From Lingula anatina (taxonomy: Eukaryota > Brachiopoda > Lingulata > Lingulida > Lingulidae): a stretch of 64,000 bases of DNA. Positions 48,395-61,156 of the stretch are shown here, one piece after another. A program made the translations under genes and the position numbers. The DNA lies in assembly GCF_001039355.2 (NCBI RefSeq), contig NW_019776153.1:16134-80133 (forward strand). Direction: 5' to 3'. Numbering within the stretch: the first letter of the stretch is position 1; each line of letters starts with the position of its first letter. The notes beneath the pieces were generated by a model. That model saw only the letters and a program-made list of their open reading frames with translations. It made no database searches and had not been told where the DNA came from.

Positions 48395-51203
48395 ACGAAT
48401 CTCCAGCGTGCTTCATCATCTATAGATATAAAGATGCGCGAACTATCGGGACTGTCGGTCAGACGCCCAAAACAACAACTGCGAAAAAGCGCTTGATATC
48501 AAAATCAGAATCGAGGTTCGTTGCCCGTGTGTGATCAGTATGAGCCCCTTTCATCTCTCCCCCCCCCCTTCCAGCTGCGACCCGGTGATTACGACACAAG
48601 GCATCAAAGCAAATCGTTGATTTAAGGCACAAATGAGACTCATTCCGCGACTCCGAGTCCTTACTCCCCCTCCCCGTGCTTGGTGTTCTGACTATTGTTG
48701 TGTTCAAGCTTAGAGGCCTCTTTCCTTTGATCTTTACCGCCTGAGCTTCGTTCGCTTAACCTGGCATTGTTACCTGTACGCTGAAGTGTACCGAGATGGT
48801 CGGTTTCTATCAACACCCCTTTCCACATAGCTTTTTTTCTAGAGGGAAACCGAAAACATGCTAATTCTGTTAAGTATAACGGAGTTAACATTGCTCTGTC
48901 GCAAAAACACCATTTGCATCCAGGGATTTAGAAATGAAAGAGAAATACGTCAGTCATTGTTGATCTCAAAATCATCAACATAAAACCCAACAGCGAAATA
49001 CGCACAAACGTTTATAAAAAAACTTGCTTGTGTTCATTCTCCACTACAGCGTAGTATGCACAGTTGTAACACACACGTACAAGCATTTTGAGTAGTTTAA
49101 CACACAGCCCGGGGACATCTGGAGAAATTGTTACAACTGTGTGAATTTGTGAAGAAGTAATTTAGAATAGGGGGAACCAGGATTTATACACGGAATAATA
49201 ACAACACCTTGTAAGCACTTGAGCGCTTATACAGTACTAGGAGATTTACCAGGGACTGAGTCTACTTTGCAGAAATTATGAGAGAGAATGTAGAACTAAA
49301 ATTAAAATTTATCTCAAAGTTTGCTTCAGTACTTGGAAAATGCATTACCTACGAGGAGGAGGAGGGGGGGGGGCGTATATAGGCAGGGTGAAGGGATGTT
49401 CAGCTTTAAGAGTTTAATATATAACCGAAAGATTTCCAATCTGTAATCTCGGTCGATGCAGCCAGATTACATGACCGAGGAGCAGGCGCGTGCATTGCAC
49501 GTCTCGCGTCAGCGGTGACTCGCCTCGCGCTTCCTTCACGTTCCGCAAGCCCATCATGCGACCAGGCCATTACAGAGTAGTCCGCCAGCGTCATCGACCG
49601 CTGCCCTGCGACATTGTTAACAAGACATCCTACACGACGCTGGAATGTGGCGTAGTGTCAGTTTCAAAAAGGAAAATAGTTCACCGCTGTTATAAATATT
49701 CGTGTAAACAATAATCTGTTTTGAAAATAATAACGCATTCCAGACTTGGTATCATGAAATACCCCGCAAACGTGTCTATTACATGTGCTGCGCTATACGT
49801 AAATTTTTCTCCACAGCGTTTTGCCTAGTTTTCCTTCTGGTGGGAAGGTATTGCCTTGTGATTTTTACAGCTGTTTTAATCATTAGATTAATCAGATAAT
49901 GTTCACTCATCTCAAATTAAAACAAATCTCCAAAACGAGTTTTCAAATTTCACAACAGCTACGCAGGCCATACAAGGTAAGTTGTCCAGTGTTGCTAAAA
50001 GAGAAATCGAGAACTTCACGATTCACTAATATCGGAGCCTTATTCTAAATCCTATCCTGGGGTTATTGCTGTCGTGTTACTGTGTCAACTCAACCGTTCC
50101 GTAATCCCCCATGTCATTAACTAAAACACGCCGCAAAAGAAAATAAACAAAGTAGCACCCTAATACATTATTGGGCCTATTTTGTCGCTGTATCAACAAA
50201 ACAAACCACGTACGACTGCTATTCATTTACGTGTGGCTTGGAATGAGAAAAGAGGACTGAAAAATTGAAGTTGCGAGTAGAAATCTCAGGGCGGTAGGTG
50301 ACATTGTCACCTCGACTTCATATAAATGACATTTATATTTTAAGAAACCCATAAATGACAAAGCACTGTAGCTAGAAGGGCTCGAACAGATACTTTTTGT
50401 TACTACTCAGGCTCAAATGTGGCATATAAAAACATCTTATCAATCTATGGAAAAAGTAATAAATCGGACAAAGAATTTTAAATAAACCCGTCAAACTTAC
50501 CGATATATTGGCCACCCTTCAGCTCACACATTGATCTGGATAATCCGAAGTCGATATAAAACACAACAACAAGATGACCGAAGTTGGCCCGGGGGTAGGG
50601 GTCCAAGGTCAACACCGCATCGTGGGTGCCTGATCGTGACAGACCCCCATCCGGTAGAATTGAGGACAGCCGCCCGGATGGCACCGGATCTGCCAGGTAA
50701 ATATTGAGTTCTGACTTCTTAAGTCTCACTAGCTTTTCACATTCTCTCTCCGTAGTGAAAAAGACATCCTCACACGTTAAGTTTGTCACATAGTTATACG
50801 CGGCGTTGGCCCACCGTATTTGTTTCTCCGAGGCAGGGAGCATTGTTGTTGTTACTGTTGTAATGTTGTATGCCTCCTGTTGTTGTTGTTGTTGTTGTTG
50901 TCGCACAAGCAGCGGCTGCTGGTGCAAACTTTGATGTTGTTGTTGTTGTTGTTGCTGGTGTTGCACCGCTGTACCGTTACTGTCACTGTCAATCCTTCGA
51001 TTACTGTTACTTCTCCCGTCACCGTTACTGTTTGCCGTGTTAAAATGTACATGGTGTCTTCCCCGGTGATTGTCATGAAGGGCAAGACTTTCGGCACGGT
51101 AAAACTGACTCGTCGTTAGCAACAGTAAAATCCCACATAACAGTTTAGCCGACATCATCAACATCAACGCCCCGGCGTGTGAGGACGGTCTCGCGTCGGC
51201 CAT
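31884..51203 (-). CDS. Secreted or type II membrane protein with inactive caspase/legumain-like domain, 622 aa or longer
   Basis: Exons: 51364-50501 (coding at least from ATG 51203), 41495-41019, 33448-33270, 32703-32449 and 32138-31884. The introns of 9.0 and 7.6 kb and two short ones are all GT-AG and phase-matched. From MADARPSSHAG a hydrophobic segment (AKLLCGILLLL, about residues 18-33) acts as signal peptide or anchor. Two polyglutamine runs and sequons NITT and NLTC follow, then a Cys-rich region (residues 130-330). From DHAVLLSGGWDKHGS the C-terminal half follows a caspase-fold plan: RHKQNIIEFYGMLRNNGF, IKIFFANG, VLYMNSPTKNDG at the His-Gly position (433-440), VHVIVDQSYAGEL at the Cys position (Ser484), then VVVYASGKDGEYS. 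Both catalytic residues are absent, so I infer a pseudo-peptidase. The fold call rests on motif spacing. I cannot name the family. Confidence 0.78.
34082..34401. repeat. Compound microsatellite: C-run, (CT)n, (GT)n, (GA)n
   Basis: Poly-C, CT and GT runs to 34159, an undetermined base at 34160, about 65 bases of unique sequence, then T14-C19, (CT)n, (GT)n and (GA)n to about 34401. Open frames across it are artefacts of the repeat. It lies inside the 7.6-kb intron. Confidence 0.95.
37272..37309. repeat. (CT)n microsatellite
   Basis: About nineteen CT units in the 7.6-kb intron. Confidence 0.95.
38300..38343. repeat. (CA)n/(CACG)n microsatellite
   Basis: CA repeats passing into six or seven CACG tetranucleotides and back to CA. 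Confidence 0.95.
40921..40960. repeat. (ATTC)n/(TTTC)n microsatellite
   Basis: Seven ATTC units followed by TTTC units, about 60 bases left of the exon ending at 41019. Confidence 0.95.
43239..43392. repeat. (GA)n and (TTA)n microsatellites
   Basis: A GA run at 43239-43258 and a TTA run at 43359-43392, both in the 9-kb intron. Confidence 0.9.
48233..48391. repeat. Two (GA)n microsatellites
   Basis: GA runs at 48233-48268 and 48351-48391, separated by about 80 bases of unique sequence. The open frame across them is a repeat artefact. Confidence 0.95.
50878..50957 (-). repeat. Polyglutamine-coding CAA/CAG repeats
   Basis: Two runs of (CAA/CAG)n on the coding strand encode Q8 and Q7 tracts with interspersed His in the N-terminal part of the pseudo-peptidase protein. 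They are likely length-polymorphic. Confidence 0.9.
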
Positions 51204-54200
51204 GGCTCGGTGTATCAGCTTGAGTCGCAGTTTAAGTCCACCCAATGCGACGCTGCCTATCTCCGTGCCTTTACTACCGCAGTCTTTAAGTTTTAGCAGC
51301 ACTTTGTTGCCTGTCGTTGGTTCACAGTTAACTAGCCCCGACCGTGCTCTTTCTAGACTTGTCCCTGTATGGAATGAAAAGAAATAAATGAGAACCGAGC
51401 TAGATATAATGTTGTTCTCCGACAGCTAAGTACAGCACTGCGGACTCATGGCAAGCAATCACGTTTCGCATAGCAAGGATTTGTATTTAAATGGCGCGGT
51501 GTGAGGAGATCAAAGGACGCCGCCGGCCCTAGGACATAAGCATTGGAGCTCCAACAACGTATCCCGGTACGAGTCCATGCTTCCTATTTATTGGGTAAAA
51601 AATACACAGGTTCTTTAAGCGTCCTCCTGATTGGCTCAGCCGGTGATTGGGGCCTGCATTAGATGGTGCCACGGACTTGTAATTACGGGTAACGTTCTAC
51701 ACCTCTTCTGACCGCTGCCAACAGCACCGGTGCCGTCTTTGAAGATAGGCGCTCTGCCGAGATAGATATACCCTTTAATATAATCGGGCCAAGCTGTGCT
51801 TTTGCCTTGATTCCGATTGAAAGGCTGCCTTATAACGCGATTACATTCGACACATTCGGCGAGAGTTTTCATTGATTACGCGATTCTACAGGTGTGAATG
51901 ATGGGTGACGTCATCAGTTTCAGCAGACGACAGGGGACTTGTGATGTGCTGTTGTTCAATCAGTGTTCAGTAAAAGGGTGGGTTTGGAAACGAAATAGAT
52001 TATGGAGCAACATAGGCCAGGTGATATTATCAAATTTCTTCCATAATCTTAGGCGGAAGATGAATGAAATTTACCTTTAGAGGTCGTCTGCCTCCAACTT
52101 CCGACCGCTGGTAAAGAGGTGTCGCGGTTAACGTGACGGCTGTCAGATGAGAGATTACGGGCTCAGATAGCGAGCAATTTAGGCCTATTAACAAATTGCT
52201 TCAATTGTTAAATAAAAAGTGCCTTTGAAACGGCTGTGGTTTGAAGCGCCGCCGTCTCGTGCGGGACGTTTAGTCGTGTCTCGCAGGACAAATCCACCAG
52301 TCTCTTATTATTGTTAGTTGAACAAACGCCCCCTCAGAAAGGCAAAATTATATTCCAATATTTCCCCCTTCCGTTTTCTTACGGACGCTGACTCTCTCCC
52401 TATTTTTCAGCATACAGCGGCTCTGTGACAACCCACACACGGCAGGCTGTTTCAACTCGGTGTGTGGGGCGATAAAAACAATGCTAGAAATTTACATTGT
52501 ACGTGGAAATATTAATTTATGTGGTATGTGAAAGGCTGGCTGGTGAACCACTTTACTGCTCAACTTCCAACCCCGTGTCTTCACAGAGAAGTCGAGCCGC
52601 GGCGCCCATATGTCATAGTCGGGCAAACATCTGCGAGCTGTATACCGTTTTGTCATAAAAAACCGCGAACACATCTTCAATATGGTCGTTAAATTAAAAT
52701 TTATAATTGCGCAATTATTAAGTGGGGAAACGATTAAGATTAATGAAGGAAAAAGTGACTTTGTAACCGCGTCAAATTGTTATTTGCGAACGCTCTACCG
52801 AACCAGCATTTTGATAGCGGCTTGAGGTAAACAAATTTAGTCTTCAATAGAAAACGAATGAATAAATGAATAATTTCTTTAAAAGAAGACAGGGAAGACA
52901 TGAATAAAAGATCAACAATGGAACTGTCAGAAAAGGGTATTCATGATTTAGAACGTAGTTAATAATTAAATTATTTTGACGATCTTCAGCTATGCTGTCT
53001 CTTGGAAAATAAAAAGCATATTTGACAAAAATATAAGGCAAGTCTCTCTCACTTGTATTTCTCCTTTACAAAACTATGTGTTTGTCAATAATGCACTTGA
53101 TAAAGGTTCATATCCAGTGCGTTTCCGCGTTTTCAACCTAAGACAGTCCCACAAAAAGATAATAATCCATCCTCCGCTGCAAAAGAACCGCCAAACTCGA
53201 GTCTGATTCTGTCGGAAATTTCTGCAAAATTTCTTAGAAACCGCCGTCTGGCACCTCCGAGTGCCTTCCATGTTCAGGTAGCGGGGGGGATTATGGATTA
53301 CTCTGCAGTTGACTGTTGGCGTTTTTGTTTTGTTGTAGCAGTTTGGCGAGAGTTAATCGCTAAATAGCGTGAATTTACAAATTTCGAGTGGAATTACCTA
53401 ATCATCATCAATTAGACCAAACCTTTACCGCCTTCATTTAAACGCAGCTGATAAAGCATTAGTGTTAAAAACGCGTCTCTGAACTCGCGACACGCCAAAC
53501 AGTCAGACCACTTAAAGTCAAATGAAACACCCAAGTAGGTGTGAAAAGAATTGTTTTACCTTAAGACAGGCCAGAGTCGGTCCTTTTGAAGTTTTCTTTT
53601 CAGCAACCGGAAACTGTATGAGTGTGAAGGACTTGATAGTCAGTAAAGAGTGATTTTTTCGCGATTCATCTCGAACGCCTTGGAAACGGGGTAGCACGCG
53701 CCTGATACACTCTGCAGCCGCGGAATTGTCTTGATCCTTTGATCGTCTGCTTTCTTTATTGAAATGAAAAACCTCTCCACTTTAGTGAAGAAGGGTTGGA
53801 AGGGGTCAAGGAAGTGCAATGGTGTGATTGAAAAGAGGATTATACTGTTAAACCCAGGTGTTTCTAGGTATTTTGTCTTGTAGCTGTAGCGTGACCGCGA
53901 AGGACAACGCCGACGCAACAGTCCGCTTCTATTTGTCACCGCTATGTGAAGTGTTTCGCACTTCTGGCTTAAAGCGAGCTGCGTACAAATCCCTGGTGTA
54001 TAGTTGGTGAGGACTCTCCTACGAGCCCGGTTCGAAAATAATAAGGATTTATTTTGCAGATACGATTTCGTTTCAAATTCGCATATGCACGCACTTTTAG
54101 ATCGAAATTTACCGCGTACATATTTCAGTTTCCACTATTTTTATCCCATTTAATCTTGTTTGCTTGCTTTTTTCAAACACCAGGCTTACTATTGCGCAAA

Positions 54201-55365
54201 CCTCCCTGATTCGAGGACAGGAATGCGGTTTAAATAAGAATTAAGCATCGACTAAACAGCGCAACCACCCTTCCCCCCCCCCAAAAAAAAAAAAAAAAAA
54301 AAAAAAACTTTCAGCAATTTAAGGCCAAATTCTATTTTCCAGTTAATTTCATGAGATGAAAGGCGAATTTTATTGAAGAAGACGAATTACCTACCTAAAA
54401 AAGGGAAAATGTGATTTAGTTTTAGCTTTTAGACCAAAGGGTCTAGTCTACTTTGTCCATGGATATATTAGTGGTAGTCAAACGAAAAACAAATTGGCCC
54501 TTTAAATAATAATGATAAAAGAATGAGTAATGCTATCGCTACTTGCTTTATTTTATGGAACTATGCAGCATTCCTTTTGGATTACAGTAGTTCAATTTTT
54601 GTCAAAAGATTCATGACTGTGTCCAACTTTTTACTCGGGTATGATTGTAAAGTTCGGTCTTGGATGGAATTTTGAAATTGATGAAAATTTGCACTGACAC
54701 AGAATGCAATGTAGCTGTATCTACAAAGTACAACTACCTATCCTATATTAGCAGCAACTAGCTGTTAGAATTCTAATTTGTAATTTCTCTAACCTTCTAA
54801 AGTCTTCTAAAGTTGTCACCGTTAGAATATAGAGAACCAGGTTCACCCTGAACTGAACCAAATTTGGCATCGAGTAAATGGCGCACTGAGCTTGTAAAAC
54901 TTCCGGAAAATAGAAAAAGATTGATGGACATTGGTTAATTGACTAATGATAATCCGGTTTGCTTCAACACATACGAGTGTTTGAGGGGGTTTGTGGACGG
55001 GTTTCACAAGCCGCGAGATATTCTAAGACTGAATCACTTTCCTGCCATTTAGGGAAAACAACTTGTTATTTCGTCACATATTACCGCTGACAGGATAACG
55101 ACTCCATTAATATTAATCTACACCAGTTGCTGTGGGGTGAAATATCTTTTAAAATTGGCATGGTTATCATAGTTATTTCACCAGCTAAGTGTCTTACCGG
55201 GAGACGCGTGGGCGTATTCATACAAATGATTTGTCATTTTTCTTCATGACGTGCAATTTCTCTGCAATTATCCCCGTGCTTCGGATAAATAAAAAAAGTA
55301 TCGAAAAAGCAAGGATTACTCAGTGAAATGCAGTATTTCCGAGTAGATCTTTAAAACAGTTTTAC

Positions 55366-55462
55366 CTGTTATAAGAGGTAGACAGTCTGCGTCGTGGGAT
55401 TCTTTAATGACCGTTGTTAAATAAAATATCATAGAAAGCCACACCTTTACAAATCCATCCAT
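55366..55462 (-). CDS. Candidate alternative first exon with signal-peptide-like start
   Basis: ATG at 55462 in good context (acaATGG) opens 32 codons beginning MDGFVKVWLS and continuing with a hydrophobic core (MIFYLTTVI). They end in phase 1 at a donor ACAG then GTAAAA. The next acceptor in this direction, before 51364 (ttccatacag), also takes phase 1, and that exon is open in frame down to ATG 51203. Joining them gives a protein of about 708 residues. A cleaved signal peptide here would make the later hydrophobic segment a transmembrane helix, which fits poorly with the glycosylation sites beyond it. The exon is plausible but unproven. Confidence 0.35.
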
Positions 55463-57516
55463 TGTGTTTTCTATTCATTAAAATTCTGTGAATTTAGCCA
55501 ACGATCAGAGACGTCTGCAGCGGAAGTGGAAAAATAGTTCTCTGCGTGTCGTGGGTGTTGTAAAAAGCCATTTAGCGCTATGTCAGGAACTCTTTAGTAA
55601 TTATGGGCGTCTAAAGAGAATCGTTTATTAGAAATCGAAGAAAAAAAGGGAGCGACGAAGATACTGATTGTCGAGACAGGTGAAAACCGCTTCCTAATGA
55701 TTTGCAAAAAATAGAAACGCCCGGTGTTTGTTGCGATCCGTTGCCATGCTCTTTTTATAAAAGATTCTACTTCAACATCGATCATATTTTTTTCACTAGT
55801 TTTGAGTCATAATTTGTTATTACTCGTGTTAAACTAAAAAGCATTAGCCCTCCCATGGATTTGTGTGGGACTGCACAGGGTCCAGGCGAGATCTTCAAAG
55901 ATTGCGGTTTTCCCTGTTGGTCGAGTTCCATGCTTTATTCTAGCCAGAACAAAACAGTCCCAGTCACCAGCAGTTAATTAGAATGCAATATCAATTGGAT
56001 ATCAGTTATAATTTCATCAATCATTAATATAATTATCAGATTATCGAATACCAATTGCACAATATTTACTGGGGTTACTTAATTAACTTAATTATACATC
56101 GATTTAACATCTCGGTACAGTAATCATAGGAGAAAGAAATCTGAGCCCAATCGTTTTCTAAGACTGTTTATGATGCTTTTATTATTTTGTTCTTCAAAGA
56201 ACGTCAGTTTAACATCAATCGTTATTTACTAGAATGTTTTTGCAATACGGAAATGAAAGGCATGGGGGTTAAGGTCCGTAAGTTAGACGCATGTTTACAC
56301 ATTATTTTTGTAGGTAAAAATATCGACTGGAAAATATAGTCGCTAATTTGAAATGTCGATATTGTCGGGGAACTATTCCAACGTGTCACACCTGCTAATT
56401 AACCTCATCTGATGATGGCTGGAAGAGGGTGGGACGGGGCGTTTCCAGATCAAAATGGTGGAATTAAATCTTGTCTCCTTGCCAAAAGGAAAGAACGATT
56501 TATCTGCGATCGGTGTAATTACTGGTACAACGTCCAGATTGCACCGTTTTCACTAACTTGCTGTATAGGCTCTATAGTAGGCTCGACGCCCCAATCCGAC
56601 AAACAAATATTGCGTTTTCACAACCGCATGGTGTGATCGATAACGATAACTAACAGATAGGTAAAAAGATAATAAGTAAACGAACAATAAGTGAAAAGAT
56701 AAATAAACATAACTTAATCAATAAATTAATTACTCATGGACTTGCGGTAAAAAGAGAGATCGAACGATTGAACAAACAAACAATATCTCGTGCATTATTT
56801 CCCGATGCTGGTCTCTATAAACTACCTGGCGATCAATCAGACAAACGGTCTTTAAACCCGGCATTTCGCCATTATTAAATATGCCAATTACTGGTTTCCC
56901 GCTAATATTACATAATCAAACACGTGCATGGCAAAACAGTCATAAAATATGAACTCATTAATCTGTTATTCTATTGTAGTTCATTTTGTTCCCTATAAAT
57001 CATTCTCCTTTATTATGTCTATGAGGTTAGGAGAGTGCAGAGGTAATCAGTTGCGTTCAAAGTAGGAAATTTTACTGAAACCGTTTCAGGCCAAAAATAC
57101 GTCACTAAACGACCAAATTGATCACCCAAGAATTTACCGTCAGCGGTGTGCGGGGGACCGCTCGGTTGATAAAGGCACTGTCACATCTAGCGTAAAGCAG
57201 TAACGCATGAGAAGAATTGCCCTTACGCAGACAAACGTAAGGGGCTCCTTAGACTTACGTCGTATACGTCTCGAGTACGCAGGTGTACCTTCTCTTACGC
57301 GGAGGGGGATAGGCCTACAATGTTTTGAGCACGTTCAAAAACAATTCCCCACGCTGCTTCATGTGGTAATTTTCATACGCTGGAATAGGGTGATTTCATG
57401 AGCTCAAAGCTGTACGTATAATAGCTGTCACATACGATACTCATGTATATATGTACTTCTTTGCGCTAGGTGTGACTGAACCTTCGTTCTGCCTTACGAA
57501 CAGTTGAAAGGAGTGA

Positions 57517-57681
57517 CAGGGGCGGATTTAGGCCGTCTTCTGGGTCTTCTGGAAGACGGTCAGACTTTTAAGTTTACATTGACAGGTATCTATTTTTTTC
57601 TGTCGGAAGACGGTCAAAATGAAGGATGGTAATAAAGATAATTTGGAAGACTGTCAGGAAATATCTCTGAATCCGCCCCTG
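57517..57681. mobile_element. hAT-like MITE
   Basis: The termini CAGGGGCGGATTTAG and CTGAATCCGCCCCTG (14 of 15 paired) are typical of hAT-type elements. The flanks share AGTGA on both sides, shorter than the 8-base duplication expected, so the boundary or the duplication has changed. The interior holds three direct copies of GGAAGAC(G/T)GTCA. Confidence 0.72.
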
Positions 57682-59027
57682 AGTGATGCACAGTGACCGA
57701 ACGGTTTCCATTTAATAATAAATTAAATTGTTACTCAAGAGTCTCTCAGTCACATAGCGTCTTCTTCTTACCGGTTTTAACCTAGAACCAAGGCCTAAAA
57801 GAGATTTCAGTCTACATATGACGTCATTAGACAGCCACAAGTTAAATTTATAAGCGACGAAAAGTAAGAACGCGACCTACTGTGGACCAGGACCTCTTGG
57901 TCGACATAACCGGCGATCAATTTGTAGAGTTATTTACCTGCCTCTACTCTAGGTAAATCTTCGATTTTGAGCCCCTTTTCATTGCATGAACGGGAGAGGG
58001 AAAACTACAAACTCTGTAATGTTTTTTAAAAATACTTCTTTATTCCATTTCGTTGCGCTTCTCCTCTCATTTATCTCATATTTTATACATTAATCCCCAA
58101 AGTTGTTGAATTAATGAAATCGTAACCAAACGTTATGATGCATTTTTATATAAATTTAAAAATGCCATTAACTGAATTTTGCTAAACCATTAGATAAAGC
58201 TTCATTTGCTTCTTTGAAACAATCATTCATAATGTATTCAGAAGAATCGAAAATGTCCACCCGAGAGTGTAGCAAAAGTCTACGTGCGTTGGTATGTTTT
58301 TTTTTTTTTTTTTTTGGGGGGGGGGGGCTAAGTATTGTAAACAAACTATAGAAGAAATATGCTGCCTTTTAAGACATGAAAACGTTTTGAATTTGAGATT
58401 ACTTGCCGTGTAAAAGGAAATTTTAATACAAAGTTCATGAAAACGTGAGAGAGGGGAATTATAGATCTTTCAAAACAGAGAAAAAACGTAAGAGGTCTCA
58501 TGAGAAGTATCTACAAAAGTCAGAATTCCGTAACGTAAAAGATAAGATATTTTTATCTACATGCCGCACAATCCACACAACGGATGGCCTTTTTCCGACT
58601 GTGCTCGTGCCGCTTGTATTCAGAACAGTTTCAGTTCACTTCGTTTTTATACATAAATCTTTTTTCTTTTAACATATGTTCTCTGCTACAACCAGTCAGA
58701 TCCACGAAAAATATCATGAAAATAGAAATATCAAATCACCAGCGTCTGTGAAATATCGGGGTGATATCGTCATCAAAGTATTTTAAAAACGGTAACCTAA
58801 TGTAGAAGAACGTAAAACGGAACGCGTTTTGTTTAAGATGGCATAAGTGCACGTGCCAGTTCGTCATCTCGGTGAGAGGGCTAAGAGGTCGTGACGCGAA
58901 CAAAGAGAAGTCAAGTGTGTCTACCGCCGTGTCGGGAACACTGGAATGCCAGTGTCATGGCAGTAGCGTTTGCCTCTCTTATTTGTATTGAAAAAGATAT
59001 TCACGACGTTTATCTTTAGTGCAACTG

Positions 59028-59029
<2 letters not shown>

Positions 59030-59054
<25 letters not shown>
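59030..59054. repeat. (CT)n microsatellite
   Basis: About twelve CT units. Confidence 0.95.
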
Positions 59055-59058
<4 letters not shown>

Positions 59059-59145
59059 GATTGCCAAACGAATAATCCAGGTAGACGATGTGATAACCAG
59101 TAACGTTTAACTGAAGTAGCGAAAACATTGGACCTGATATTGGAT

Positions 59146-59391
59146 CTTAGGGAGCGTTCCCATCGTACTAGCTGGATCGATCTAACTGTGTGGGAATTCT
59201 CACTAAAATTGCATTCAGTGTAAGCGGCTGAAAGGCCTACGATAGTCAATTACCCCCTATTTACTGAAAGTGGCGTGCCAGACAATTAAGCTGATTACAC
59301 TGAAAGCACTTAAAAGCAAGAGGCCCCACAGAGTAAGATCGATCCAGCGGTTGTGATGGATTTTTTGGAACGCAGTCTTACTAATCAGGTA
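59146..59391. mobile_element. MITE, TTTAGATCGATC family, diverged copy 2
   Basis: Ends CTTAGGGAGCGTTCCCATCG and GGAACGCAGTCTTAC are inverted. The internal blocks GGATCGATCTAAC, CAATTACCCCCT and AGATCGATCC keep the order seen in the other two copies. It lies 26 bases from copy 3. Confidence 0.65.
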
Positions 59392-59417
59392 CTACTTACG
59401 CAGAGATTTTTTCTGTA

Positions 59418-59652
59418 CTTAAGAGACCATTCCCACAGATATTTAGATCGATCTATTCCTCTAGAGAGTCTCACTAGATTGTTGTCAGTTTAACCGGCTT
59501 AAATGTCTGTCCCGCCTACTAAAAGCTGTAAGGGGGTAATTAACTTTTGTGCGCGCTCGGCTCCCAGAAGCTGACAGCAGTTTAGCGTGAACCCCCAGGG
59601 AGTTAGGTCGATCCAGATGGATCGATCTAAATCTGTGGGAACCCAGTCTAAG
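59418..59652 (-). mobile_element. MITE, TTTAGATCGATC family, copy 3
   Basis: Its reverse complement aligns with 7033-7242 over nearly the full length: CTTAG, CCACAGATTTAGATCGATC, CCTAACTCCCTGGGGGTTCA and TTAATTACCCCCTTACAGCT are shared. It is about 235 bases and non-coding. Confidence 0.78.
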
Positions 59653-61132
59653 TTAAAACACAACTGGATGAATCGTAACATTCACGTTTACCTTATGACA
59701 CAAACGGCCTTGTCGAAGAGAGGGGACGTCTGTTTGCCACAGTTTGCAGTACTGAAAACAGACCACCATTCTGTGGAGAGCCATTTGGTTGGTGATGTTA
59801 TGGGGAACCAAATAATACACCAATGTCAGAAGGGAATCAGTATGTGCGTTGAGGTGTGATCGGACCAGGGGTTGTTTGTTATACATTGTAGCCTGATGAC
59901 ACACCTCCCACAATACGGGTCACTATTTATAGTTATATTCTACGGCCCGATATTTACACCCGATTTCTTCCAAAACAAAAACCGGAAGTTGGCACAAAGG
60001 ATGACCGACGGGCGGATAGCCATGGGTACAGCAAACCTTTGATTAACGAATCAAAAATTGATTGGTTTGCGCGTCCATTCAAACGGTTAACGAAGGACGC
60101 AATCTTTGTTGGTGTTTTGCAGAGTGTTGCAGCCAGTATCTGTTGTTTGCATGTGCCAGTTTTAGGAGAGCCACAGTCTTTATTGTCGCTTGATTTTGTT
60201 TACAAAACGTCAATCTAAATTTTGGTTAAATTTATATAAGAACGCAAGTGAAGCGTAGGCTGTTAAGTGAAGACGGTGAGACAGTTATGAAACTCCATTT
60301 CCATCCCCTATGGCCAGTCTAGGTGTTGTGGCCCGTTTTCAAACTCTCAATTTAAGAGCAGCGAGTTTCCCCTTCCCGTACGTGCTGTCCCAGCACGCCC
60401 CGCTCGGCGAAAGAAGCTGAAAGAGGTCTGTCCCCACTTTTAACTCAGGATGACATTTTTCCAATTCACCGTAATTGTATGAAATGCGGTAAATTTTAAG
60501 AAATGGAGCAATCGAAAGAGTATTACACACAAGGTCTCTCGAAGAACTAAATTCCTAAAGTGACGTCACTATAACGTAACGTGACAACGCAGTTGTGAGA
60601 CGCGCTGGCCGAGTAAAATTTCCGTCTGATGATTTTAAATCACACAATTTAGTCGACGGATGACGAAGCGCTATTCATACGCAAATAATAAAAAACAGTG
60701 CCCTATTCACGAATTAGTACAGTCGGAAATTGCTGATATACAAAGAAATTATTTGAAAGCAAACGAAATCCAAGTTATGTGGCGAATTAATGATTTTTTT
60801 CCTTTTATTTTTGTCCAATGATGTGAGTCGACAGAATAATTGAAGCCACGCGGGAGACGCAGGTCGTTATGCAAAAACGCTTTGAAATCCTGTGTATTTT
60901 GTGCAATCACTGATTAAATTTGGCTTGTTTTTTCAACGGATTGACACGAACAAATTAAAGTTAACTTTCTCGCATTTCAGAGGTTTTTTTATAATCCAAG
61001 AACAGCTTATATCAAAGTAAGCGATATATTTCAGAAAGTAGCAGCGCACAACATTTAGTTTAAAATGTCCATAAACGAAGATGAAGAATGGCAAACAACA
61101 TAACAACATGGACAGTAAGAATTATCATTGTT

Positions 61133-61156
61133 GAGAGAGAGAGAGAGAGAGAGAGA
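61133..61156. repeat. (GA)n microsatellite
   Basis: About twelve GA units. Confidence 0.95.

Noticed and set aside
48193-48534. ORF of 113 codons with Arg-Glu runs
   Set aside because: It is produced by two (GA)n microsatellites.
51204-51364. In-frame upstream extension of the pseudo-peptidase ORF from a GTG at 51302
   Set aside because: GTG is not a usual animal start. The frame is open but probably 5' UTR unless an upstream exon is spliced on, which is treated as a finding.
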